A stretch of DNA of 64,000 nt from Diphasiastrum complanatum (taxonomy: Eukaryota > Streptophyta > Lycopodiopsida > Lycopodiales > Lycopodiaceae): contig CM055108.1 of assembly GCA_029204225.1 (NCBI GenBank), positions 20,963,644-21,027,643 on the forward strand, in the 5' to 3' direction. How positions within the stretch are numbered: position 1 is the stretch's first letter; each line of letters opens with the position of its first letter. The position numbers were made by a program, and so were the translations under genes. Shown one piece after another: positions 43,421-53,480 of this stretch. The notes beneath the pieces are model-generated. The model made no database searches, had not been told where the DNA came from, and saw only the letters and a program-made list of their open reading frames with translations.

Positions 43421-46132
43421 GACCTATCCTCCTGGTATTGACTTAGAACAGAATTAGAGGGTTTTTAAACATAAGGTTGGACCGTACATGACAAGGAACA
43501 ATGTACTATGTAGTGTATTTTTCTGGTCAAAATTTTAAAATTTCAGCAACTACAATCATTGATGCTGATTTTCTAGAAGAAAATGTGCTAGATGTATCTC
43601 ATGTGCACAAAATCTGCTATTATCCCACTTTTTACTGATGTACGAATGTAGCTATGTTAAAGAGTAGCTATAAAATTCTATGGCAGGTTCAAATGTATCA
43701 AGTAGTCAAATGACAGTTATATCAGAAGAATTAAAGCTATTTTTAAGACTTTACTATTTTTAATAAGTTTGTTAAATAGCAATACTTATAAGTGACTCTG
43801 ATGGACAAAAATATCTAGAGTTGTTAATGGCCATTGTTTGCCATGTTGTAATTGATCAATGTATCTTATTTATATCATGATTAATAAAAGATGCCCAGGT
43901 ACCTTTAAGGCATTGACTTAAGTTTCAAGGAAAGGTCCAAAGGTTAAGTACCCTGCAAACAACGACAATCAAAGTTCAGTTCAAGATGAAGACAACCAAT
44001 CAGCAAAAAAAACAACAATTTCTAAGAAGATCATTGACGACAATTGAAAACTTCAAGCTGCGCCCAAGTAATGAAGTAACATTACTTTACAAATCAATGA
44101 GCTCTTGAAAAAAAATCGAAGAATTCGCTACTGATAGAGATAAAGCCATGCTACCAAAATGGCGGTTGGAATTGAAAATCAATGTAGTGTATGTCTCTAC
44201 GAAAAATGAAGGACTAAAACATTACAAATGTTGCAATCATAATGGGGCGAATGGGTCTGAATACCAATGATTAAAGATTTTGAGGGAATTGTCTTGGTAA
44301 GGCCAAAATAGTTTATAAAGGTCTTTGTATCAATATGAAAACTAAAAAAACTTATTGAAGGCATTTTTCCCTTCAATGAAGTTCAGTTATGAAGAAAAGA
44401 TGCTTCAAAAGGTCGTAGAGCAGTTTTCACTATGGGCTATTCTCTACTGCTGAAATCAACCAAGTTACTATGAACATGTGTCAAATGGATATGAAATTTT
44501 TCATAAGGATTGGTGAATCTGGATTTAGTGGATGGGATTCAATCGAGAATGAAAGACGTTGGTGTTTTCAAGTGGAATGGAAATGAACCATTTTCTCTCA
44601 ACGAGGAGGAGAAGAAGGAGGCATTCGGAGGAGACATTCGTTCATGGAGAGCATAAGAGAGTTCTTGTTTTCTTGGTTATGAGCAGATATCATTTTTAGT
44701 GTTCTGGTGATGAAGAGAGGCATGGAGTCTTCTGATGCATTCTCTCTCTCATTTGTGATGAATAGTACAACAATTCTGAAAGAACATTGTGGATGATTCC
44801 ATGGTCTCCAAAGACTGGCGTTAAATACTGGTGCTATCTACAAATTTATTGATCTTTGGAATATGATCATGTAAAGAAGAAGCATTTCTCAAACTCTCTC
44901 TCTCTCTCATGAGACTGTCTGCGCTCCTACCTGTTTCTCATCCACTGATCAGTCTGCATTTTTGATCGCACACATAGCCAGTGCATATTGAGTGATCTAT
45001 TTTTTCTGTGACAGAATGGTTGTATCACTTTTCTTTAAAGACAGTCTCTAATCGTTGCTCCCTATCTCTCTCTTGAAATCACTCACACACATAAACCTCC
45101 TCACAAATAGCCGCTCTCTCTTTCTCTCTCCCTCACTGCTCCCTGTCCACTTGCGCATCTGCTCTCCATTTGCCTGTAGCCGCAGATCTACCCCTCTCCC
45201 TCTCTACCTCACGGCCAGTGCTACCATCACTCCCTCACCCGAACTCTCTCCCTGCTTGCGATCTCTACTCCAACTATCCCTCTGCTACGATCATCTCTCA
45301 TTCTCCCTGTGACCCCTCTTCCTTTCATTTTCAACTCATTGGTAAAATGAAGAACATGACCCGACAAAGTAGAATATTGGAACCCGCAGTGTGAAAGGAA
45401 TTTGGTGCATTTACAGAAAATATTCAAAGTGACTTTGAAACAATGAATTACCTATTGGACTAGACTTTTTGAAAAAAAGACCTTAGCCTATGGACAGTCT
45501 CTTGAAACTTAAGTCGGAGTAAAAAGACTAAGGTAATTTCATTTCTCATCTCTATTTTTACTCATGTCCTAAATCACTTGATAATACAAATAGAAGATGA
45601 GTAAATGTTATTTTGTGTATTATTTCAATGACTATGAATGGAATTCAAGAATGGGAATCTGATTAGTCTATGTATACTAAATGTGTAATGCAGTAAGAGA
45701 TGACTAACGGATTTACCTTTTGCAATAAGAACTATGGTTTTACACTCAGTAATAATTCACTGACTTACTGTCAGAGGTAAAAAACAGTCAACATAAAAAT
45801 AGATTTTAGTCTCTGTTTTGGTTTATAGAATATGCTCTATGCTTAACAAACATAATGGCAATTTACAAGCACAATAAATCCAATATTGCTAATCCATTGA
45901 AAAACATGGAAAAGCTAAAGGAAGTGGTTGAAAAACACCATTAGAGCTATATATATATTATATATTTCCAAAACCACATACATTATTATGATAAAACCAT
46001 TGAAAAAGATGGTCAAGCTTTCATAGATAGATCACGGCAATGCATCAAAGATTGAATCAAATTAAGTTTGCTTGATTGGAGAGAACACAAGAATTAGTAA
46101 ATGAAAAATATTTATATAATTGAAAAGAATAT
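43421..46132. other. Spacer without recognisable gene
   Basis: No domain is recognised. A (CT)n microsatellite lies at about 44897-44918, followed by a CT-rich tract to 45330 that would suit a plant 5' untranslated region. A short coding-like stretch near 43930-44046 (KYPANNDNQSSVQDED) is isolated. (TA)n runs occur near 45947-45965. Confidence 0.45.
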
Positions 46133-46640
46133 TTGAGATGGATTACTTATGAGGTGAATGGGTTCAAACTTAAGTTACCTTCTAGTATAATCTATGGCAA
46201 TATCCGAACTAGAACTAGAAACCCAATGACTGGCTTTATAATCATACCAAAAATCCGCTATAGTGTTATGAACACTATTAAGCAACACACCAAACGTACC
46301 ACATACTATACAAAATGGGACTAGATGAAGAACTTCGCCATTGTCTCAAATTAATTGATATTCAAAATATTATTCGAGCTTTACACTCAGTAGATGTTGG
46401 TGGACATTTTGCAGTTCTCAATATTGATAAGAATATATTTAATGCAAAATATTGGTGGCCAACTATGTACAAAGACGTCGTAGCATTTATCAAAGCCTAT
46501 GATGCATGCCAACGAGTTGGAAGACCAACTTTTTCAATGCATTGGCCACTCACCCCAATACTTCCTCTTGCACCTTTTGAAAAATGGGGCATTGACTTTG
46601 TTAGGCCTATCAAGCCTATCACTCGTTATACCAAACGCCA
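46133..46640 (+). pseudogene. Gypsy integrase N-terminal fragment, plus strand
   Basis: The frame contains EELRHCLKLID, VGGHFAVLNIDKNIFNAKYW, WPTMYKDVVAFIKAYDACQR, PILPLAPFEKWGIDFVRPI and KPITRYTKR. It is clearly the same family as 29800-29200 (minus), at roughly 75% residue identity by eye. The core ends abruptly at about 46638, exactly where family A copy 3 begins. Its HHCC motif also has Tyr for the first Cys. Confidence 0.88.
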
Positions 46641-47130
46641 CAAAGGTTCGTGAAAACAATGTCACCATCACAAATCAAAAGATAGATTCCAAACTTTCCA
46701 TCCAACATGAAGTAGAGAAGGTGAAGATGAGTATCAAAACCTAATAAATCCAACCTTCTTGAGTCCATAAAAAACCTCAATAAGCTCACAGATGAGATCT
46801 CCCTTTCCTTGAAGAATTTGCCTCTCGATTTGCTACATGTAGTCTTCTCCAACGAACCTTTTGCCATCTCGATCATGAGTGATCAATTCACAATCATAGA
46901 ATCCTTTGAGTTGATGAAGAGATGTGAGATCCATGCCTTGGATCTTCCCAAGAACCATTCTTCCATTGCTCTTTCCTTCACAAGAGTCCCTCTTAATGAT
47001 TGCATCATAAGAAGTAGAAATCTAAAGACATTAGAAGACATGAAAAAAGTGAAGAACCATTGAAGAACCATCATTATCCTCATAACTAGACAAGTTAGCA
47101 CAAAGATGAACATCTCCAAGAAGCATATTA
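46640..47130 (-). pseudogene. Unrecognised family A coding segment, copy 3
   Basis: On the minus strand, in broken frames, it shows SYDAIIKR, LGKIQGMDLTSLHQLKGFYD, DLICELIEV, DTHLHLLYFMLD and YDGDIVFT-like residues (LICDGDIVFTN). These follow the same order as 1150-720 of copy 1. It follows pre-integrase sequence directly, so integrase and RT are deleted here. The sequence is truncated at 46640 by the gypsy fragment. Confidence 0.6.
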
Positions 47131-47780
47131 GATCTTGACCTAGATCTAGCATAAGGAAGACTTTGCATAAGATCCACCAATCTTATTGATGCTAAAAGGG
47201 AACTTTGGAAAGTTGAGACCAATCTCCTTTTCCATTCCATCCTTTTTGTTAGCCATAACAAAAGCATCAAGCTTGAAAAGTCTACCTTGTCTATTGCCCC
47301 TAGCAACCAAGATTTCTTCCTTTGTAATGAAACAAGCATCACCACCATACTTTACCATGTATCCTTTCTCTATCATTTGACCAACACTTAACAAATTCTT
47401 TGAAAGTGAAGGAATGTAAAGAACACCATCAAGTCTTGCTTTTCTATTAGTAGAGAGATAAATAGGAATTGAACCAATACCTTCAATCACACACACTCAC
47501 CACCATTGGCCATGTGAATTGCTTTCTTGGCTCCATCATAAGTGACCAAAGAAGTAAAGAACTCCTTATGACTAGTCATGTGTGAACTAGTCCACTATCA
47601 ATCCACCATGAATCTTTGTCACCTTCACTTGATGTTGGACTTGAAAAACACATCAAAAGAAAATCACCACCACCTAGATCCTCATCATTAGTGTTGAAGT
47701 TGATTTGCTTGCTACCTTCATCTCTCATTGGAGGAGTTTCAAGCACCAAAAGGGCCTTTTGCCAAGATGTTGTTTTTTAC
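47131..47780 (-). pseudogene. Copia family A copy 3: protease and pre-integrase
   Basis: On the minus strand it has DSWWIDSG followed by a break where ASSHMT should be, then TYDGAKKAIHMANG, IEGIGSIPIYL, DGVLYIPSLSKNLLSVGQMI and ARGNRQGRLFKLD. These are the protease and pre-integrase domains of a diverged family A member. The wording ends near 47150 and passes into the unrecognised segment. Confidence 0.82.
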
Positions 47781-48141
47781 TTTTCAAACTATTCGATGTA
47801 CACTTGGCCTAGTTATATATTTACACCTGTGAAAGACCGTAACGTTGTTTGCCAATCGATTTCTTTTTTGGAACTTTCCGGTCATATTTTTATACAATTT
47901 AAAACCCCCGCCCAACAGGATCCTGACTTGTGATTGGACCGTAATTGCTGCCCGTGAGTTTCTTGAGTGCCCGGGATCTAACACTTGTGGTTAAAGTAAT
48001 TTTGATCTAACCGTAGTTAGAGTAACATATATGATTTACGAAAGACCACCAACATTTATTACAAATTTGGTTATTTATTTTCATACTGATTCGACTACAT
48101 TTTGTTTCAGACTCTGTTGTTCATTATCTTTTAGCTTTGCA
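47781..48141. other. Region upstream of the multi-exon gene candidate
   Basis: The likely promoter and 5' untranslated region of the gene at 48142. Composition changes at 47780, where retrotransposon similarity stops. No assignable motif was found. Confidence 0.4.
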
Positions 48142-49552
48142 ATGGCTTTTGGAAGCCGTAGACCACGAAGCAATATTGTCTTAGTTTCTGTTTGTAATGA
48201 AAAAGACTCTGATGGCTCTTGGATACCACGTATCTATAGAAAATTTCACTGGGTCCTCATGCATCCCTCATCAAGAGGTGTTTTTGGTAAAAAGAGAAAA
48301 TCAAATATGGATTATAGGAATTTTTGGAAAGGTAGAATTTTAGACTTCGAAGTTTCACCTGGTGGTCAATCCATTTCAGAGGTCTTGATTCCACATGTCT
48401 GCATGCATAAGGAAAGTAGAGTGGAAGGCGTAAGTTTAAATGACAGACTCAAATGCAATTGTAAGTTTTGGAGAATTTTTTGCTTTGAGCTTTGCATTAA
48501 TCATTTAGACGTGTATCTGAGTATTTAAATGACATATAATTTTATGGATTTGTGCAGATTTGCACCCATCAAGCATAATCGAATGGCAACCTATACAATC
48601 CCTTGTCGGCATCATGGATGTTATTCATTCTGATATTGGTCTTCTGCAATACAATAATTGCTCCACGAGATCACTTTTGGATTCTTGTATTTTCTTCTAT
48701 GATTCATTTTACACACCATCATGTTTAGGTGGAAAATTAGAGGCGATATCATTACGCTCTTTCTCAAGCGAATAATGGATTCCTCCAGATTCCACGATAG
48801 CAAAGAGCTTCTGATTAAGGTTTTTTATGGACATTCAAAACTGTATGAAATGTAGCACAGGTTCAAAAAACAATAGATTGCACTGGTTTTTGCCTATTGC
48901 AATATTTGTTGATTTTTTTGTTGAATGTAATATTCGTACAACAGTGACAATGTTTATTTGTAGTGATTTAACAAACAATATGTTATCAAGCCTCCTTGAT
49001 GATCATTGGGATAAAAAGAGTAATGGCAATATCGAGTGCATAGTTAATAGATCATCAATGAAATATAGATATTTTATAGAAAAACAAGTGCTTTCTTTAC
49101 ATTTTATTATAGAAGATGGTCCAAAGTTGGCAATGGATGGAAAGCATTGGATCAGGATTTTACAGTGAATTATCAACATCAAATAGAAATCCAGGTGAGG
49201 AAAAATAATTCTACTCTTACAACAATTGAGGTGGAAGAAAATTGGACACTCTATCACATTCGATCAGAGCTTACATTGCTGCAATATGATATTCCTAAAC
49301 ACTTCTATTTTTTAGTCAACGAGAGATTGGTAGGTGTATGTGTATTTATTTCAGTATACATTTGAAATGGATTTCAATGATTTTATTTAAACATGTTTCA
49401 GTGTTTTCAGTATTGCAATATTTCATTTAACATAATCTCAATGTTGATATTGTTTAGCAAGTTTCTTTGATGTACAGGTAAGGCCAAGACAAGAAAGTCG
49501 CATAGAGTGCAAGGACTTAAATAGAAGCGTAAAAATTGTTGAAATTGCATAA
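48142..49552 (+). CDS. Unrecognised multi-exon gene candidate
   Basis: I do not recognise the protein. A consistent exon model exists. Exon 1 is 48142-48460 (ATG in AATGGCT, then MAFGSRRPRSNIV). Intron 1 is 48461-48557 (GTAAGT...TGTGCAG). Exon 2 is 48558-48728. Intron 2 is 48729-48860 (GTGGAA...AGCACAG), which removes two in-frame stops and keeps phase. Exon 3 starts at 48861 (SKNNRLHWFLPIAIF). An unresolved phase change follows between 49095 and 49160, possibly a ~68-bp intron with donor at 49088-49089 and acceptor ending 49155. Then come an exon ending at 49329, intron 49330-49477 and a last exon with VRPRQESRIECKDL, stop 49550-49552. The C-terminal part (IEIQVRKN, TIEVEENWTLYHIR, FYFLVNERL) has a ubiquitin-like beta-grasp look. 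Total length is about 320 residues. Function is unknown. Confidence 0.5.
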
Positions 49553-50029
49553 ACATTGGGATGATAGACGAGCAACAACAATGTACTTTTTCAAAAAAAA
49601 GAAGGAAAACAAAGAAGTCTCAAATGACTTCAAGATTTCATCGAACAATTTGTATTTAGTATTTTGAAAAATGTACATTCGTGGCATTCAGTAATAGCCC
49701 ACTTTCTATTTGCCTATCTATTGTTCTATGCATTATCATGTGAGCACTGTAACCTCATCCACAGATCCCCTGGCAGGTTCATCAGAGGCACCTTCATGCT
49801 TGTACGGCCTTGCACACGATAGTAAAATAATTAACATTTCATGCCGATACTAATGAATCGCATTTGTTGATACCTCAGGACATCGGAACTGCAAGACAAA
49901 ATATCAAGTGTATGTATGTATTAGCCAATGTTTTAAAAAATATAAATTCACAAAGTTAACAATATATCATCAGGATACTAGAACATTGAAAAAATACCTC
50001 ACGGATATTAGCATCTGGAGGTTGCACCA
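49553..50029. other. Intergenic stretch between convergent gene candidates
   Basis: It probably holds 3' untranslated sequence of the plus-strand gene and of the minus-strand H3-like region. No further gene is recognised. Confidence 0.4.
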
Positions 50030-50238
50030 TTTACCAATCCAAGAACAATTTAACATTCTAGATTGAATACTATCCGCAGCTGAAAGCATCGTCTTGTTGT
50101 GAAGACTGAGAAATCACAACAAAAAATTGTTAAATTATAATTCAATATAATTCTAAACTCCATGCCATCATGCAAATAAAATACGTAAAAAAAATCTTTT
50201 TACCTTTACATCAACAACCTCTATGTTGGTATTTACAA

Positions 50239-50784
50239 TCAGCCCATCCGGCCACAAGCAGATTCAACTACTGTGTCTGAGATATATGAGGTCTTCTCTT
50301 TTAGCTCCCTACAATGCGGGTCTTTGATATGCATTGCAAAATTAATATCGTCTATACAAAACATAAACTCTCTTCCGAGATCATCTATTTTCTTGGCTAT
50401 ATACAAGTCAAAATCATTGTACCTCTCAAAATCAAAAAATGTGTCTTTAGGTTCATTCGGAAGTCTGATGTGCAACTTCTTATCAGTTGCATCAACATCA
50501 GAAACAATCATGTCCACCACTATATTTAGGTCATCCTCATGTATAGAAGGAGAATCGTGCAATTGAAGGTTAGGGATTAGGGGAGGACTCTCAACCAGTG
50601 GAATTGCGGACATACTAGCCAGATCTTTTCTAATGGGAGGAGGTGAGGGTGAAGAGCTGGGAAGACCTGGATTTGGGTTGCAAATGCTTGGGCTGTGCTT
50701 GCTTTCTCTTTTTGCAGGGTGGGACAGGCCCCCTTTCAAGAGGAACTTGCCTCTATGTGAATTCAGACACTTAAATGTTGTCAT
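50239..50784 (-). CDS. 181-codon unrecognised reading frame downstream of the H3-like sequence
   Basis: The minus-strand frame overlaps the end of the H3-like frame by 14 nt in another phase. The N-terminal half is Pro/Ser-rich ([13 protein letters not shown]). The C-terminal half is acidic and folded-looking ([48 protein letters not shown]). I do not recognise a domain. Further coding-like stretches flanked by GT/AG lie beyond it to about 50030, so it may be one exon of a spliced gene. A frameshifted fusion with the H3-like part is possible. Confidence 0.4.
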   Translation of the reverse strand: MTTFKCLNSHRGKFLLKGGLSHPAKRESKHSPSICNPNPGLPSSSPSPPPIRKDLASMSAIPLVESPPLIPNLQLHDSPSIHEDDLNIVVDMIVSDVDATDKKLHIRLPNEPKDTFFDFERYNDFDLYIAKKIDDLGREFMFCIDDINFAMHIKDPHCRELKEKTSYISDTVVESACGRMG

Positions 50785-51166
50785 AGGTGTTTCGAAGCCT
50801 CATGACAAGAAGCATGTCCTTGGGCATTAGTGTCACCCTCTTGCCATGAATGGAGCACAACATCGAATCCTCAAATAATTTTGTTTGGAAGTCTTCCTAT
50901 GCAGTATGGAGGGCCTCCAATGCAGTGATATTCCACCTCACTGCATAGTGCAGATGGGTGGTCATATCTTGTGTAACCTCCCTCACAACCGGGTAGAAGG
51001 CTGCTTTCAGGATCAGAAGTTTGGTGCTCCTCTGCAAGGCCCTGATGTCCCTCAACCATGGATGGCAAGGTCTTTCGCGTCTTTGCGGATGTATGGGTTC
51101 AGATGTCTGGGGATGGGAGGGTTGAACAAAACTGATAAGCGTAGCGGTTTGCTTCGTCCGAGCCAT
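50771..51166 (-). pseudogene. Divergent histone H3-like sequence 2 (CENH3-like features)
   Basis: The minus strand opens with MARTKQTA, the exact canonical H3 N-terminus. The tail is unlike H3 (about ten residues shorter and lacking the KSTGGK pattern). The fold then follows: LRDIRALQRSTKLLI, VVREVTQDM, TALEALHTA, stop, [20 protein letters not shown] and VTLMPKD. It aligns with ALREIRRYQKSTELLI, LVREIAQDF, ALQEASEAYLVGLFED and KRVTIMPKD. Loop 1 is four residues longer and carries an RW pair, and DSMLC replaces DTNLC, both features of plant centromeric H3. A TAG at 50897-50899 interrupts helix 2; the frame otherwise runs to 50771 (131 residues). It is intronless. Confidence 0.75.
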
Positions 51167-51189
51167 TGAGGCCGGATATCTGTACCACG

Positions 51190-51400
51190 CGAGGATAGAG
51201 ACACAACAGAAGAGACACTGAGAACTCTAAGGGTGATATCGCTACGACGTGAGAGAGTGGCAGAGTTAGGTGGGGAGAGACAGGGGCTCGCGTGATGGCG
51301 ATACTGGGAAAGTCAGGCTGATATCGCTACGATGCGAGAGGGTGTAAGGAACATTCCTGGGGATGAGGTCGCTCGCGTGATGGCGATATCACAAATGTAG
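51190..51400. repeat. Two imperfect ~83-bp direct repeats upstream of the H3-like sequence
   Basis: Units at about 51232-51313 and 51314-51396 both start TGATATCGCTACGA(C/T)G(T/C)GAGAG and both contain GCTCGCGTGATGGCGATA. Each unit is bounded by GATATCGC-type words. They lie within 250 bp upstream of the MARTKQTA start, a promoter position. Confidence 0.7.
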
Positions 51401-51519
51401 GTCGTATGGAAGCAATCAAATGTGATAGAAAATTACGTGAAAACCTGTACAATCCCCGGGAATGGACTTATATAGGGGGAAAAAGTTGGCACGTGTGTAT
51501 ACCAGCGACAGTGGCCCAG

Positions 51520-52495
51520 TTAGTAGCTGACATGTGGAACCACACGTTGGATTTCCTGAAGGTGTTCGTGAGAAGGCAAGGATTGTGGATGGTTGTTCTT
51601 CATATCGTTGTATGGAATTGGCTTGAATATGCTAATATGAAGGGCAAGATGTGTTGCCCGGTAGTGTGGGCACCAAATGTTTTGTTGTCTATAAGGTACC
51701 TGTGGAGGTGGTAGCTGAGCAGGCATATGGCTTTGGATAGACATCAAGGTGTCTTGAAACTCCTTAGTGAGTTTCTCTATTTGCAGTTGGTGTTGTTAGT
51801 TAAGCAACTCCATCTGTGATTTCCAAAACTGATCTCAGGTATCCTCGTTCAACTTCAATTCATGGACAGTAGCACGATGTGCTCTCCGTTTCCTAGAGTC
51901 GTCACCATTGGATCCTTCATCTTCCTCTTGGATGGCATCATACATAGCTAACTTTAATCGTGTATATTCGTCTTGGATCTAAGCTCGCATCTATTCCATC
52001 TTGGAATTCTGACTAAGAACCAGGTGATGAGCATCTGTTCGGTGGGCTATTCTTGTACTTGGCCTTTTAAATGTTTAAAACGCTCGATATAGTCGCATAC
52101 GCGTTCGTGTTTTGCCATCTTGATATTACTCAATTTGACAAAAGGACTCTCTATCAAATGAAAGGGTTTGAAAACTTTGATAAAGGACTCTTTTAATACA
52201 GGCCAATCTATCTTCTCGTCATGATCAAGGTTTAAAAAAAAGTCACATGCTTTAGCGATCATGGTCATGGAAAACAATTGGACCATAGCATCATTGGATG
52301 TCCCGCCATAAATGTCACATGCATTCTCAAAGATTTTCAAGAATCTTTGAGGGTCCAAACTACCGTCAAACATGGGTAGAGCTAACTTGGGTGTAGGGGG
52401 TTGGGTAATGGGTGTGTTTGGAACCCTGGTAATTTTGAGGTAGTGGGCTTGGTCAGGGAGGGTTAGAGGCGTATGGGTCAGCTCGATCAAGACTA
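51520..52495 (-). pseudogene. Second gypsy family: gag
   Basis: On the minus strand it has LALPMFDGSLDPQRFLKIFE, NACDIYGGTSNDAMVQLFSM, TMIAKACDFFLNLDHDEKID, FKPFHLIESPFVKLSNIK and DYIERFKHLKGQVQE (52490-52047). After frame breaks it continues with YDAIQEEDEGSNGDDSRKRR and QLQIEKLTKEFQDTLMSIQS toward 51520. This is the retrotransposon gag domain and a coiled-coil-like C-terminal stretch. No polymerase follows. A sister piece lies on the plus strand at 61570-62030. Confidence 0.8.
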
Positions 52496-52599
52496 AGCCT
52501 AGTTAGGACTTGGCTTGGGTGAGATGGGTTCGGAGTAGAGTTGGTCTAAATTTGAATGTAGGGGCTCGATTGAGATAGTATGTAAGGGGTTTGGGCGAA

Positions 52600-53052
52600 A
52601 TGCGTTGGGACTCGGTCAAGATTGTGATGGCAGGGAGCTCATTGGCTCGGGTTGAGATGGTAATGACAGGGAGCTCGTTGGCTCGGTCGAGATGGGATGC
52701 AGGGAGCCCATCGGCTCGGTCGAGATAATAATGACAGGGAGCATGTCAGCTCGATCAAGCTGTGATGTAGGGAGCCTGTCGTCTCGGTTGCTAGTAAAGA
52801 CAGGGAGCTAGTAATGACATGGAGCATGTCGGCTCGGTCGAGATGTGATGTACGGAGCCCATCAGCTTGGTCAAAATGTGAGTGGCAAGACTCGGTCGAG
52901 ATGTGAGTGGCAAGACACGGTTGAGATGTGAGTTGCGAGACTCGATCAAGATGTGAGTGGTGAGACTTGGTCGATATGTGAGTTGCGAGACTCGATCGAG
53001 ATGTAAGTGGCGAGACTCAGTCGAGATGTGAGTGGTGAGACTTGGTCGATGA
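52600..53052. repeat. Minisatellite: ~36/30-bp units, then seven 25-bp units
   Basis: From 52600 to 52877 the phrases GACAGGGAGC and GGCTCGGTCGAGAT alternate at about 30-37 bp spacing. From 52878 to 53052 there are seven 25-bp units of the type GTGAGTGGCAAGACTCGGTC + GAGAT with few substitutions. The block lies just upstream (minus sense) of the gypsy gag start and may be part of that element's leader. Confidence 0.88.
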
Positions 53053-53072
53053 GTGACTGAAGGAGTCGGTCA

Positions 53073-53480
53073 TGTGGAAAATTGTCACTTCTCACTTGAC
53101 ATTGTTTATTGTAAATAAAGATCAATTATTAGAACAATGCTGATGATCTGATTTCACACGTGTGGAGCATGTTCCCACGTGTGAAAGAAAGTACTTTTCA
53201 TACTTGTATATATCTAATTTGATTTTGTATCAAGTTAGTTAGTGTGAACATGATATGACTAGTTTTTAGTCAAGTTGACTAGTCACCTAGAAATTAGCTT
53301 TTCCTTGCATCAAAAATTGGCAAATCTTGCTTGATCAAAACCATGTAAATTGTACGTAGGTGGGTCCCACACGTGTGAGGCCATGGTGTCACATGGCAAG
53401 CTACACTAGAGTAGGTTAGATCATGTCTATAAAGTTGGTTAAGCTTGTTTGGTAGTGGTTCCTACATTATAGGAACAAAT
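53073..53480 (+). repeat. Copia family A-related LTR fragment
   Basis: It starts TGTGGAAAATTG and carries CACACGTGTGGAGCATGTTC, matching CACATGTGTGGAGCCTGTTC near the start of the LTR at 62032. Further CACACGTGTG cores are at 53155 and 53368. The right end is undefined, and no internal region follows, so it is a solo or truncated LTR. Confidence 0.6.

Noticed and set aside
45055-45394. Open frames rich in Leu/Ser in the CT-rich tract
   Set aside because: They are products of polypyrimidine composition; there is no domain, and overlapping frames are equally open.
48773-48814. Two in-frame stops suggesting the 48-kb gene is dead
   Set aside because: A GT-AG intron at 48729-48860 removes both and preserves phase, so the stops alone do not show inactivation.
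51406-51714. 102-codon plus-strand frame with Trp-rich sequence
   Set aside because: It is largely antisense to the C-terminal gag sequence of the second gypsy family and has no motif.
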